Positions 41,614 through 49,716 of a stretch of 64,000 nucleotides of DNA are shown piece after piece (the first letter of the stretch is position 1; the number at the start of each line of letters is the position of its first letter). The notes under the pieces are model-generated. The model made no database searches and was not told the DNA's origin. It was given only the letters and a program-made list of their open reading frames with translations. This DNA comes from Planctomycetota bacterium (GTDB lineage: Bacteria > Planctomycetota > JAJSAM01 > JAJVHW01): the NCBI GenBank assembly GCA_021776825.1, contig JAJFFG010000038.1:96991-160990 (forward strand), read 5' to 3'. A program made the translations under genes and the position numbers.

Positions 41614-41961
41614 ATGCACCTCCGTACTCTCGCACCTGTCCTGGCCCTACTGCTCACCGCCGCGTGCGCCAGCGACGCAAGCAGCCTGAATCACGTCGAT
41701 CGCGGCATGACGAAGAAGCAGGTCATTGCGATCACGGGCGAGCCGACCACCTCGGCGGCGCACGAGGACGGCGCGGAGTACCTCTACTACCACTGGGGTG
41801 AGGAGGGTCGGCTTGGCGGCAAGGCTCGCTACGTCGTGAAGCTGCGCAACGGCGAGGTCGTGGCGTTCGGTCGCCCCGAGGACGTCGGTGGGCCGTACGG
41901 GGACAGTCCCGATGCGGAGCCTCCGGCGCCCGACGAGAACGACGCGGAGTTCGACTTCTGA
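41614..41961 (+). CDS. BamE/SmpA-like lipoprotein
   Basis: 115 residues with a lipoprotein signal (RTLAPVLALLLTAAC, lipobox TAAC at the processing site). The body carries the BamE/SmpA-type element VDRGMTKKQVIAITGEPTTS followed by EYLYYHWGEEGRLGGKARYV and VVKLRNGEVVAFG, a small alpha-alpha-beta-beta-beta domain. An acidic tail follows (PDAEPPAPDENDAEFDF). BamE-like proteins sit in the outer membrane or periplasm, but many paralogues are not part of the BAM complex. It is 33 bases after the selenoprotein and one base before the VOC gene, so the three look like one transcript. Confidence 0.72.
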   Translation: MHLRTLAPVLALLLTAACASDASSLNHVDRGMTKKQVIAITGEPTTSAAHEDGAEYLYYHWGEEGRLGGKARYVVKLRNGEVVAFGRPEDVGGPYGDSPDAEPPAPDENDAEFDF

Positions 41962-41962
41962 C

Positions 41963-42376
41963 ATGACCGCCCCCGGCCCGCGCGTCATCCCCAGCCTGCG
42001 GTATCGCGACGCGGCGGCGGCTGTCGAGTGGCTGTGCACGGCGTTCGGGTTCGAGCGCCATCTCGTCGTCCCGGCACCGGGCGGCAACGTTCTCCACGCA
42101 CAGCTCCGCGTGGAGAACGGCATGGTCATGGTCGGAGCAGCACGTGACGCGGAGTACGACGAGCTCGTCGCGCCCCCGGCGGCGAACGGCGGGATCTGCA
42201 CGCAGAGCACGTACATCGTGGTCGAGGACTGCGATGCGCATCACGATCGCGCACGGGCCGCAGGCGCGGAGATCGTGATGGCACCCGAGGACCAGCCGCA
42301 CGGCGGCCGCCTCTACGCGTGCCGCGACCCGGAAGGCCACGTGTGGAACTTCGGGACGTACGACCCGTCGGCCTGA
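41963..42376 (+). CDS. VOC-family (glyoxalase/bleomycin-resistance-like) protein
   Basis: 137 residues. The ATG comes one base after the lipoprotein stop. Two beta-alpha-beta-beta-beta halves are visible: VIPSLRYRDAAAAVEWLCTA, FGFERHLVVPAPGG and HAQLRVENGMVMVGAA; then STYIVVEDCDAHHDRARAAG, EIVMAPEDQPHGGRLYACRD and PEGHVWNFGTY. The PEGHVWNFG end is the classic VOC metal-site motif, and the His of LHAQLR is the likely first-half ligand. A cytoplasmic metal-dependent lyase, isomerase or binding protein; PhnB-like relatives are common. Probably co-transcribed with the two upstream genes. Confidence 0.88.
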   Translation: MTAPGPRVIPSLRYRDAAAAVEWLCTAFGFERHLVVPAPGGNVLHAQLRVENGMVMVGAARDAEYDELVAPPAANGGICTQSTYIVVEDCDAHHDRARAAGAEIVMAPEDQPHGGRLYACRDPEGHVWNFGTYDPSA

Positions 42377-42404
42377 TCGGGCTAACTCACCGCAGTTCGA
42401 TCGA

Positions 42405-44057
42405 TCAGAAGAACGGGATGAAGCCGCGCACGGCGAGCGTGTTGCCGACGCGGATCTCGAACACGCGACCGGACAGTTCGCGCAGCGAGGAGGCACCGCC
42501 GGGAAGCGCGTCGCCGCGCTTGGTGCGGAAGCGCATTCGCGCGCGTCCACCGGCACGCACCGGCACGTCCCGCACTTCGACCATCTGACCCGCGCCGTCC
42601 TCGAAGAACAGGCGTGCACGGTCCTTGTTGCGCCGCTTCTTCTTCCCACCGGCGTCGTCCTTCGGAAGACGCCGCATGTCGAGGCTGAGCTTGTCGCGAC
42701 CCGTCTTCGAGTTCATGCGGCCCGTGATCGACACGATCGCGCCCGTGATCTCGTCAACGTGCTTCCCGCTGACCTTCAGCGGCTTCTCGCCGCCGACCAC
42801 CACGGGCGGGATCACGCCGTGCAGGACGACCAGTTCCGCCGCCGGATCGAAGATCTGAATGCGGACGTTCGCCAGGGCTCCGAGGGAGCCGCCGAGCGGC
42901 AGCGTCTCGCCATCGGCGGTGTCCCGCACGAAGGTCACCGAGCCCGAGCCATCGGCCTGGAGCGGGCTGAGCGACACGAACAGCGGACCGTCGCCCTCGC
43001 CTTCGCGCTCGCCGACCTCGCCGACGCGCTCAATGACCAACGCGAGGTCATGGAACGGGCGCACCCGATCGACCTGGATCTCCAGTCGCTCCTCACCGTC
43101 CTCCCGCGTGACGGTGATGGTGCCGCTCGCGTCGGGCAGCAGCGCGGCCTCCGGCCGCACGAGCGCGTTGCGCGCGCTCCCGTCCGCCAGCGGTCCGGTG
43201 GGGAGCGGACCGAATGCCGGCACGTCGCCGACGAGCACGGTGTCTCCCATCTCGTCGCGGATCTCGATGCCGCGACCCTCCAGCTCGGCCAGCGCGGCGG
43301 CGTCGAGCGGGAGGTCGTCCGCGACTGCGGTGTCGCGTAGGAACGCTGCGGCGCCAAAGTCGGGAACGTAGAACGCGCTGATCTGGGTCAGGCCGCCCGT
43401 GCCGTCCTCCAGATGGAAACTCGAGATCTCGCGCTCCGGAAGTCCGGCCAGGTCGAGACGGAACACCTCGCGCCCGTCGTGGCGGAGGAGCGAGATCTTG
43501 CCCGCGGCGCCGGATGCCGATCCGGGGGGCGGCTGCAGGAAGCCGGTCACGGTCTCGGGGAGGGCCTCCTCCTCCGGCTCGTCGTCATCGCCGGGCTCGT
43601 CACGACACTCGACGACCGGCACGCGCCCGGACAGCACGACCTGGTCAGCCTCGTTCGAGACGACGATCTCGTACTCGAAGAGTTGGGAGACACTGCGCAC
43701 CTCGCCGGGCAGCGTGTCGCCCTCGCCGTTGCAACGGATGAGCTCTCGGCCCTCCGCACGCGGGGGGACGGCGCCCATCTCGATCACGCGATCCCCGCCA
43801 TGCAGGGTCACGAAGAGCGGCAGCTCCGCCGGCACACCGCGCAGGTGGATCTCCAGGCACTCGAAGCGTCCGCCCGCACGGACGAGCACCGCTCCGGCGG
43901 CCTCGGGCAACGGTGGGTCGACCTCGGGTCGGTGCAGCGCGCCGTCTTCGAGACAGCCGTCCTGAGCCGCGGCCGGAGCCATCGGCAGGAACGCCAGGGC
44001 CAGCAGAACAAGACCCAGCAGAACAAGACCCGGCAGAACGAATCGAGCGCGCTTCAT
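42405..44057 (-). CDS. Secreted protein with repeated beta domains, unknown function
   Basis: 550 residues. Signal peptide extended by a 15-base tandem duplication (PGLVLLGLVLLALAFLPMAP). The mature part contains about four similar roughly 110-residue beta modules, each opening with GAVLVRAGGRFECLEIHLRG-like strands (KISLLRHDGREVFRLDLAGL; TITVTREDGEERLEIQVDRV) and closing with a statement such as VVLSGRVPVVE, VLVGDVPAFG or VVLHGVIPP. An acidic linker (about 150-165) and a basic KKKRRNKDR stretch interrupt it. No enzyme motif. Likely a surface or periplasmic structural protein. It is divergent from nothing close; 115 bases separate it from the end of the LtaS-like gene upstream. Confidence 0.65.
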   Translation of the reverse strand: MKRARFVLPGLVLLGLVLLALAFLPMAPAAAQDGCLEDGALHRPEVDPPLPEAAGAVLVRAGGRFECLEIHLRGVPAELPLFVTLHGGDRVIEMGAVPPRAEGRELIRCNGEGDTLPGEVRSVSQLFEYEIVVSNEADQVVLSGRVPVVECRDEPGDDDEPEEEALPETVTGFLQPPPGSASGAAGKISLLRHDGREVFRLDLAGLPEREISSFHLEDGTGGLTQISAFYVPDFGAAAFLRDTAVADDLPLDAAALAELEGRGIEIRDEMGDTVLVGDVPAFGPLPTGPLADGSARNALVRPEAALLPDASGTITVTREDGEERLEIQVDRVRPFHDLALVIERVGEVGEREGEGDGPLFVSLSPLQADGSGSVTFVRDTADGETLPLGGSLGALANVRIQIFDPAAELVVLHGVIPPVVVGGEKPLKVSGKHVDEITGAIVSITGRMNSKTGRDKLSLDMRRLPKDDAGGKKKRRNKDRARLFFEDGAGQMVEVRDVPVRAGGRARMRFRTKRGDALPGGASSLRELSGRVFEIRVGNTLAVRGFIPFF

Positions 44058-44172
44058 CGATCACCCCCTCGCCGCGGACTCTCCCCAGAGCCCGGCGTGT
44101 CGATCACCGCCCAAGTTACCACCCCCGGAACCTCGCGGGCGCGGGCGTCGGCGATCGGCCCGCCCCTCAGGC

Positions 44173-46200
44173 TCACTCCGGAGGCTGAGGTCCCGCCCGG
44201 CCCTCCTCGATGGCGTGGTGGGCGCTCGAGAGGTACGCACGTCCCAGCCGCATCAGGCGCGCGGTGGTCTCCGGATCGGTGCGGCGCTCCATCGCGCCGG
44301 TTCCGAGATCGAGGTGGAACAGGTCGCTGCGGCCGTCGAGGTGGTCGACGAGGTAGTGCCCGGCGTCGTCGGTGATGGCGTACGCGCGCAGGCCGCCGTG
44401 CGGGCCGAGGATCGCGTGGCGCGGCGGCGCGTCATCGTCGAGCAGGTCTCGCCCCCACGCGGCGTGCCGACCCGGGATCTGCAGAAGCTCGACGAGCGTC
44501 GGCAACAGATCCACGTGCGAGCCGAGACGCTCGATGCGTCGGGGAGCGAGTTCGTCGAGCGGCCCGAGCAGCAGCAGGGGCACGTGCCGTCGGTCGGGAT
44601 CGATGTCGGCGATCGGCGCAAAATGCACACCGTGGTCGCCGACCGCGATGAAGAGCGTGTCGCGTCCCCAATCCCGAGCGCGAGCCGCCCGGACGAACTC
44701 GCCGAACGCCCAGTCTCCGTAGAGCACCGCTCGGGCGCGGGGTGCATCCGGACCGTCGGGAACGGCGGCGAGTCGGGCGCGCACGCCGTCGGGCCAGGGG
44801 TCCGGCAGCGCGAACGGCGGATGGTTCGTCGTCGTGAGCATGGCCGCGAGGAACGGTCCCTTCGCAGCCATGTCGTCGCACTCGGCGAGCACCCGATCGA
44901 ACAGAACGTGGTCGGGCGGCCCCGCCGACGAGACGGCCTGCGAGGCGTCGAGCTCGTCACGGTTCACGAGATGCTCGAACCCGTGGCTGCGCAGCCACCC
45001 TCCGAGGTTCTCCCACGAGGGTCCGCCCGAACGCAGGAAGGCGGTCTGCCAGCCCTGGTCGCGGAGCACGGTGCCGAGCGTGATGAGCTCGCGCTGCCCG
45101 GCGTCTGACTTGGGCAATGACGTGCGCTTCACGAGGCATGGGATGCCGCCCATCAGCGACGGCAGGCTGCGATTGGTCGACGGCCCGGTGGCGAGGAACC
45201 GCGTGAAGAAGACCCCCTCGTCGGCGAGTGCGTCGAGCTCCGGCGTCAGCGAGTCCTCCGGCCCGGCCCGGAGCGCGCCCACGAAGCGCGCAGCGAAGCT
45301 CTCGAGCACGACGATCACGACATTGAGTCGGCGTGGCGGTCCGACGATCCCGGGGTCACGGAGCGCGGGGTACCGATCGTCGACGAACGTGTCGCCCGGT
45401 CGCGCGAACAGCGAGCGCGCGTCGGCCAAGGCCGCCTCGGGATCGACGTCGTAGTCCGCGCGCGTGCCGGAGTCCTTCACCATCTCGTAGACGTGCCGGC
45501 CCAGCGTGAACGGTCCAGACAGGGCGAGCTGGTTCACGAAGCGATGCGGCGACGGATGCGCGTCCTGCGGCCGCAGCGGTCGGCCGAGCCCGCCTCTGGC
45601 AGCGATGAAGAATACGAGGATCAGCACGACCCGCATGGCCCAGCTCACCGGGACGTCGTCGCTGCCGACGGCCCAGGCGCCGAGACGCCGCGCCGCCCAC
45701 ACGCCGCCGGCGATCAGGCCGCCGATCGCGACGACGGCCAGCAGCGTCCCCCACACGCCGGCGAACTCGAAGGCCAGCGGCAGCGTGGAGAACGGATCGT
45801 GCAGGTACTCGAGCACGAGGAAGTTCAGGCGCGAGCGGAACTCCTGGAAGAAGTAGAGCTCGACGATCGCGAGCACCCCGACGAGGCCGATGGCCGCGAC
45901 GAGGCAGGCACGATCGGCGCGCCGACCGAGTCTGCGGCGCCGCAGCGCGTGGACGGCCGTCGCGCAGAGCACCGCCAACAGGAACGGGTAGCCCAGCGCC
46001 GCCGCATCGAAGCGCAGCCCGTGACCGAATGCGGGGAAGGCGTCGCCGAACGTGCCGCCGTGATCAGCCGGCGGCGCATGCAGCACGAAGAGCAGCACGC
46101 GCTGCAGCGAGAGCAGCACCATCCCGGCGGCGAACCCGACACCCCAGAACAGGAGCTCGCCCTTCCAGCGGGGTCGGGGGTCGGAGTCGGGATCGCTCAC
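44173..46200 (-). CDS. LtaS/OpgB-like membrane phosphotransferase (sulfatase fold)
   Basis: 675 residues from the GTG at 46200; the frame extends upstream but lacks coding character. Five N-terminal membrane helices (LLFWGVGFAAGMVLLSLQRV, ALGYPFLLAVLCATAVHAL, AIGLVGVLAIVELYFFQEF, VWGTLLAVVAIGGLIAGGV, MRVVLILVFFIAARG) precede an extracytoplasmic alkaline-phosphatase-like domain. Its metal and nucleophile blocks are present: NVVIVVLESFAARFVGAL (Glu), FFTRFLATGPSTNRSLPSLM (Thr nucleophile), VGDHGVHFAPIAD (Asp, His) and TNHPPFALPDPW. Relatives transfer phosphoglycerol or phosphoethanolamine to glycans or lipids. Acceptor here unknown. Confidence 0.85.
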   Translation of the reverse strand: MSDPDSDPRPRWKGELLFWGVGFAAGMVLLSLQRVLLFVLHAPPADHGGTFGDAFPAFGHGLRFDAAALGYPFLLAVLCATAVHALRRRRLGRRADRACLVAAIGLVGVLAIVELYFFQEFRSRLNFLVLEYLHDPFSTLPLAFEFAGVWGTLLAVVAIGGLIAGGVWAARRLGAWAVGSDDVPVSWAMRVVLILVFFIAARGGLGRPLRPQDAHPSPHRFVNQLALSGPFTLGRHVYEMVKDSGTRADYDVDPEAALADARSLFARPGDTFVDDRYPALRDPGIVGPPRRLNVVIVVLESFAARFVGALRAGPEDSLTPELDALADEGVFFTRFLATGPSTNRSLPSLMGGIPCLVKRTSLPKSDAGQRELITLGTVLRDQGWQTAFLRSGGPSWENLGGWLRSHGFEHLVNRDELDASQAVSSAGPPDHVLFDRVLAECDDMAAKGPFLAAMLTTTNHPPFALPDPWPDGVRARLAAVPDGPDAPRARAVLYGDWAFGEFVRAARARDWGRDTLFIAVGDHGVHFAPIADIDPDRRHVPLLLLGPLDELAPRRIERLGSHVDLLPTLVELLQIPGRHAAWGRDLLDDDAPPRHAILGPHGGLRAYAITDDAGHYLVDHLDGRSDLFHLDLGTGAMERRTDPETTARLMRLGRAYLSSAHHAIEEGRAGPQPPE

Positions 46201-46351
46201 GGCGCGCCAGGGTACGCCGCCACAACGCCCCGACGTGCTGCTCCTCGGTGCGCGGTCCGAGGCTGCCGCGACGGCACTCGTCGAATCGTTGCCCATCGAA
46301 ACGTGACGACAGTCGCATTCCGCGCGTGCCGGACGCGATAGCCTGCGCCGC

Positions 46352-47572
46352 ATGATCGACCTCCTAGAGACCCGCGCGACGCTGGACCGGATCGTCAAGG
46401 CGATGAACGACGTGCGCGATCGCGACACGCGCCGTCGGCTGGCTCTCGAAGCCGTCGAGAACATCGCCGCGCTCGACCCCGTCCCCGTGCGCTTCGCCCG
46501 CCTCGTGACGTATCTCCTGCAGGCGGGGAACGCGACGACGACCAGCGCCGAGGAGACCCTGGCGCTGGCCGAGCACGCTCTCGACGTGGCGGGGCGCTGC
46601 GAGGACGCCGCGGACTTGACAGTCGTCGGTTGGACGTCTCGTGCGTTCGAACACGCGACGGAGTTCGACGACTGCCCCGATGCGATCACGCGCGCCGAGC
46701 GGGTCGTGACCGAGCTCGCCGACTCCCTCGAGAAGCCGCACCCGGGCGTCGACTCCGAGCTCGCGGCGATCCTCCGCAATCAATCGGTCGAGGCCAAGAC
46801 GCTCAGCGAGCGCCACGCGATCGCTGAGCGCATGCGCGAGTTGGCGACGCGGCACCCGAAGCCGGTCCAGCGGATCGAGGAGCAGCTCGCCGCCGTCCTC
46901 GCCAACATCGGTGGGTATCTCGACAAGGGCGATCCGCTGCACATCGAGATCGTGCGCGAGATCACGAACGTGCGCGCGCGTCAGCCCGACTCGCCCGAGG
47001 TCGCAGGCGCGTTCGCGATGAGCGTCTGGAACGCGTTCTTCGCGGGGCTGATGAGCGACGCCCCCGACGTACTGGCGGCGCGCATCGCCGACGCGGCGGC
47101 GCAGTTGAAGGCCCCCGTCGCGCTGGTGGACTACTGCCAGGCCCGCTTGCTCTACCACGCCGTCATGGACGACGCCGAATGGGACGACGCACGCCACATG
47201 GAAGACCTCGTCCGCGCACTTGCCGAACGCCACACACCGCCGAACGCCCAGATCGACCTGATTTGGGCGCAGGTCGTGGCGTCTCCGCCGACCAAGGGCC
47301 GCCCGGTGCACGATCGGCAGGGCTGCGAGGAGCGACTGGCCGCGATCGCAGTGCGCCACATCCCGCCGAACCGCGACATCGACGCCGTCTGGGCGCAGTC
47401 GATGGTGTGGACGGACGTGGAGGACGAGGACGATCTCGGTCAGTGGCAACGTGCCGCCGAGCGCGTCGCGGCCGTGAGCGCTCGACACGACGCGACGGAC
47501 GATCCGGAGGACGCCCTGATGGGGACCCTGGCTCTCTGCCAGTCCAACGTCGATCGGCTTGTGACAGCCTGA
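46352..47572 (+). CDS. Helical cytoplasmic protein, unknown function
   Basis: 406 residues from an ATG, no signal peptide and no membrane segment. Predicted to be almost all alpha-helical with tetratricopeptide-like pairing (ETLALAEHALDVAGRCEDAA, ITRAERVVTELADSLEKPHP, RHMEDLVRALAERHTPPNAQ, CEERLAAIAVRHIPPNRDID). The RH-[IT]-PPN element recurs twice, indicating an internal repeat of about 60 residues in the second half. No recognised family. It diverges from the LtaS-like gene (151 bases) and precedes the aldo/keto reductase gene by 35 bases. Confidence 0.6.
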   Translation: MIDLLETRATLDRIVKAMNDVRDRDTRRRLALEAVENIAALDPVPVRFARLVTYLLQAGNATTTSAEETLALAEHALDVAGRCEDAADLTVVGWTSRAFEHATEFDDCPDAITRAERVVTELADSLEKPHPGVDSELAAILRNQSVEAKTLSERHAIAERMRELATRHPKPVQRIEEQLAAVLANIGGYLDKGDPLHIEIVREITNVRARQPDSPEVAGAFAMSVWNAFFAGLMSDAPDVLAARIADAAAQLKAPVALVDYCQARLLYHAVMDDAEWDDARHMEDLVRALAERHTPPNAQIDLIWAQVVASPPTKGRPVHDRQGCEERLAAIAVRHIPPNRDIDAVWAQSMVWTDVEDEDDLGQWQRAAERVAAVSARHDATDDPEDALMGTLALCQSNVDRLVTA

Positions 47573-47607
47573 TCGTCGATTCGTCGACGCGCCTCACGGG
47601 AGCCCCG

Positions 47608-48573
47608 ATGCTCCGGCGCATGAAGACACTCACGCTCCAGGACGGGACGGCGTTCCCGGCATTCGGACTCGGTACGTGGAAGCCGCAGGGCGACGACGTC
47701 TATCGCGCAGTGCGCGCCGCGCTGGCTTGCGGGTACCGGCACGTCGACTGCGCCGCGATCTACGGCAACGAGGACGTCATCGGCCGCGCGCTGACGGACG
47801 CGTTCGCGGCGGGGGATGTGCAGCGCGACGACGTGTGGATCACGTCGAAGCTCTGGAACACCGAGCACGCCCCGGAGCGAGTTCGCCCAGCGATCGAGAA
47901 GACGCTCCGCGAGCTGCGTCTCGACCGTCTGGACCTCTATCTCGTCCACTGGCCGGTGCCGCTGCGGCCCGGCATCCTGCGACCGGAGAAGCCCGAGGAC
48001 TTCGTCGATCCCGCCGAACAGACGCTCGACTCGACGTGGGCGGCCATGATCCCGTTGCGCGATGCAGGGCTCACGCGCCAGATCGGCGTGTCGAACTTCA
48101 GCCCGGCGAAGCTCGAGCGCGTGAGCGAGGCCACGGGCGTGGCACCGGCCGTGAACCAGGTCGAGATGCACCCGTACCTCGCACAGCACGAGTTGCTGGC
48201 TGCGGCGAGCGCGATGGGCACGGTGCTCACGGCGTACTCGCCGCTCGGCACACCAGACAGCGGCGAGATGTTCGGGCGCACCGATCCGTTCAAGTTGCTC
48301 GACGACGAGGTCGTGGCCGGTGTGGGCGCGACGCACGATGCGTCGCCGGCGCAGGTGCTGATTGCCTGGGCGCTGCAGCGCGGCACGGCCGTGATCCCGA
48401 AGTCGACGAACGAGGGCCGCATCCGCGAGAACCTCGCCGCGGCGGAGCTCGAGCTGACGACGGACGACATGACCGCGCTCGCCGCGCTGGACCGCGGGTT
48501 CCGCTACATCGACGGCGGGTTCTGGTGCCCGGAGGGGTCACCGCACACGACGGCGTCGTTGTGGGACGAGTAG
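47608..48573 (+). CDS. Aldo/keto reductase
   Basis: 321 residues from the ATG at 47608 (GGGAG upstream; ATG at 47620 possible). NADPH-dependent reductase of carbonyl compounds, cytoplasmic. The AKR catalytic tetrad is complete: Asp and Tyr in HVDCAAIYGNE, Lys in ITSKLWNTEH and His in LYLVHWPVPL. Cofactor-site landmarks are IGVSNFSPAKLERV, VNQVEMHPYL, LTAYSPLG and VIPKSTNEGRIREN. It ends FRYIDGGFWCPEGSPHT, close to plant-type aldose reductase-like members. Substrate cannot be assigned. It is followed by the 1.1-kb repeat island. Confidence 0.93.
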   Translation: MLRRMKTLTLQDGTAFPAFGLGTWKPQGDDVYRAVRAALACGYRHVDCAAIYGNEDVIGRALTDAFAAGDVQRDDVWITSKLWNTEHAPERVRPAIEKTLRELRLDRLDLYLVHWPVPLRPGILRPEKPEDFVDPAEQTLDSTWAAMIPLRDAGLTRQIGVSNFSPAKLERVSEATGVAPAVNQVEMHPYLAQHELLAAASAMGTVLTAYSPLGTPDSGEMFGRTDPFKLLDDEVVAGVGATHDASPAQVLIAWALQRGTAVIPKSTNEGRIRENLAAAELELTTDDMTALAALDRGFRYIDGGFWCPEGSPHTTASLWDE

Positions 48574-48623
48574 GCCGAGCGCGGACTCGGCGAGGGCGGA
48601 TCGACTAGCCGGAACCCCCGTAC

Positions 48624-48645
48624 GGGCGGATCTCCTGATCCGCCC
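48624..48645. repeat. Hairpin element, family A copy 1 (inverted)
   Basis: GGGCGGATC-TCCT-GATCCGCCC, a nine-base perfect stem with a four-base loop, located 51 bases after the aldo/keto reductase stop. It is in inverted orientation relative to the two later copies (loop TCCT versus AGGA). It could act as a terminator for the reductase, but its recurrence marks it as a repeat element. Confidence 0.75.
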
Positions 48646-48788
48646 CGCCGACGCGCGCTGTGCGGACGAGGTCGTTCGGGCGAGGCCGGTGGGCGGCGGT
48701 CAGCGTGGGACCCCGGTGACGCGGTCGGTCACGGGAGGCACCCGTTGCAATCCGACGTGTTGAGGCGCTGCAGGGTCCCTCCGCAGCG

Positions 48789-49083
48789 ACGATCACCACC
48801 GGTTGCCGTCCGCATCACCGGGATCGTCCGCGGATCGCCAGAGGACCCCACACGACCGCGCGCACCCCAGCGGGCGGGGCGGATCAGGAGATCCGCCCGT
48901 ACGACGCCGTTGAGTTGGCGTGACCCGGTGACGGATGCCAACACGGGGCGGGGACACGACCGTCGACCGATGGCCGTCCGAGTCACGAGGGTCGTCCGCA
49001 GAGCGCCAGAGAACCCGCCACCACCGAGCAACCCCAGCGGGCGGGGCGGACCAGGGGGTCCGCCCCTACGGCGCCGTTGACGA
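48789..49083. repeat. Two direct copies of a ~168-base repeat with hairpin cores
   Basis: Copy 1 (about 48789-48914) and copy 2 (about 48956-49083) align over some 125 bases with a spacing of 167-168. Shared stretches include GCCGTCCG, GCCAGAG and CCCCAGCGGGCGGGGCGGA, and both end ACG-CGCCGTTGA. Each carries a hairpin: GGGCGGATC-AGGA-GATCCGCCC at 48877-48898 and GGGGCGGACC-AGGG-GGTCCGCCCC at 49043-49066. The second has compensatory changes keeping the stem paired. No open frame here looks coding. Confidence 0.8.
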
Positions 49084-49130
49084 AGCGGGCCCATTCGATC
49101 GGAGGAGATCAAACGCGTCCGAATCCTCAC

Positions 49131-49715
49131 CCGGGGCGCGGAGGTTGCGCGTCAGCGCAGGCGCCGTGACGCGGGAATGTGTGCGCGCAGGTCCTCGACC
49201 GGCGCCGTCTGCTCTTGTGTGAGATGCGACGAGACCGAGCACACACCAGACAACAACGGGGGCGCGGCGATTGCCACCCCCTCGACGCGCGTCCACCGAC
49301 AACGCCCGTCGCAATCGACGTGACCCCGGGGCGCGGAGGTTGCGCGTCAGCGCAAGATCCGTGACGCGGGAGTGTGTGCGCGCAGGTCCTCGACCGGCGC
49401 CGCCCGCTCTCGCGAGACGCGTGACGAGACCGAGCACACACCAGGCAACAACGGAGGCGCGGCGATTGCCGCATGCCCCGATGCGCGTCACCAACGACCG
49501 GCCCGCAATCGACGTGACCCCGGGGCGCTGCGGTTGCGCGTCAGCGCAAGATCCGTGACGCGCGGAATGAGGCCACGCAAGGCTGCGACCGAGGGCGTCG
49601 CACTCGCGTGAGAGCGGACGCAGCCGCGGAGCCGACCAACAACAATGACGGGCGCGGCGATTGCCTCATGCCCCCGTTTGTGCCCACCAACGACCGGCCC
49701 GCAATCGCCGTGAAC
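49131..49715. repeat. Triplicated ~195-base direct repeat
   Basis: Three head-to-tail copies start at 49131, 49326 and 49520, each opening CCGGGGCGC-GAGGTTGCGCGTCAGCGCA (slightly varied). Copies 1 and 2 are similar throughout, including GTGTGCGCGCAGGTCCTCGA and GACGAGACCGAGCACACACC. Copy 3 diverges in its middle but regains the end (CCAACGACCGGCCCGCAATC, shared with copy 2). The array abuts the 3' end of the HEAT/VWA-like gene at 49717. The period is a multiple of three, so long spurious open frames with repeated text run through it. Confidence 0.85.
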
Positions 49716-49716
49716 G

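Noticed and set aside
49066..49494. 142-residue minus-strand open frame with a 65-residue internal repeat
   Set aside because: Produced by the 195-base DNA repeat, whose period is a multiple of three; similar open frames exist in other frames, so coding is not supported.
48574..49716. CRISPR array in the repeat island
   Set aside because: Units are long (168 and 195 bases), contiguous rather than spaced by unique spacers, and no cas gene is near.
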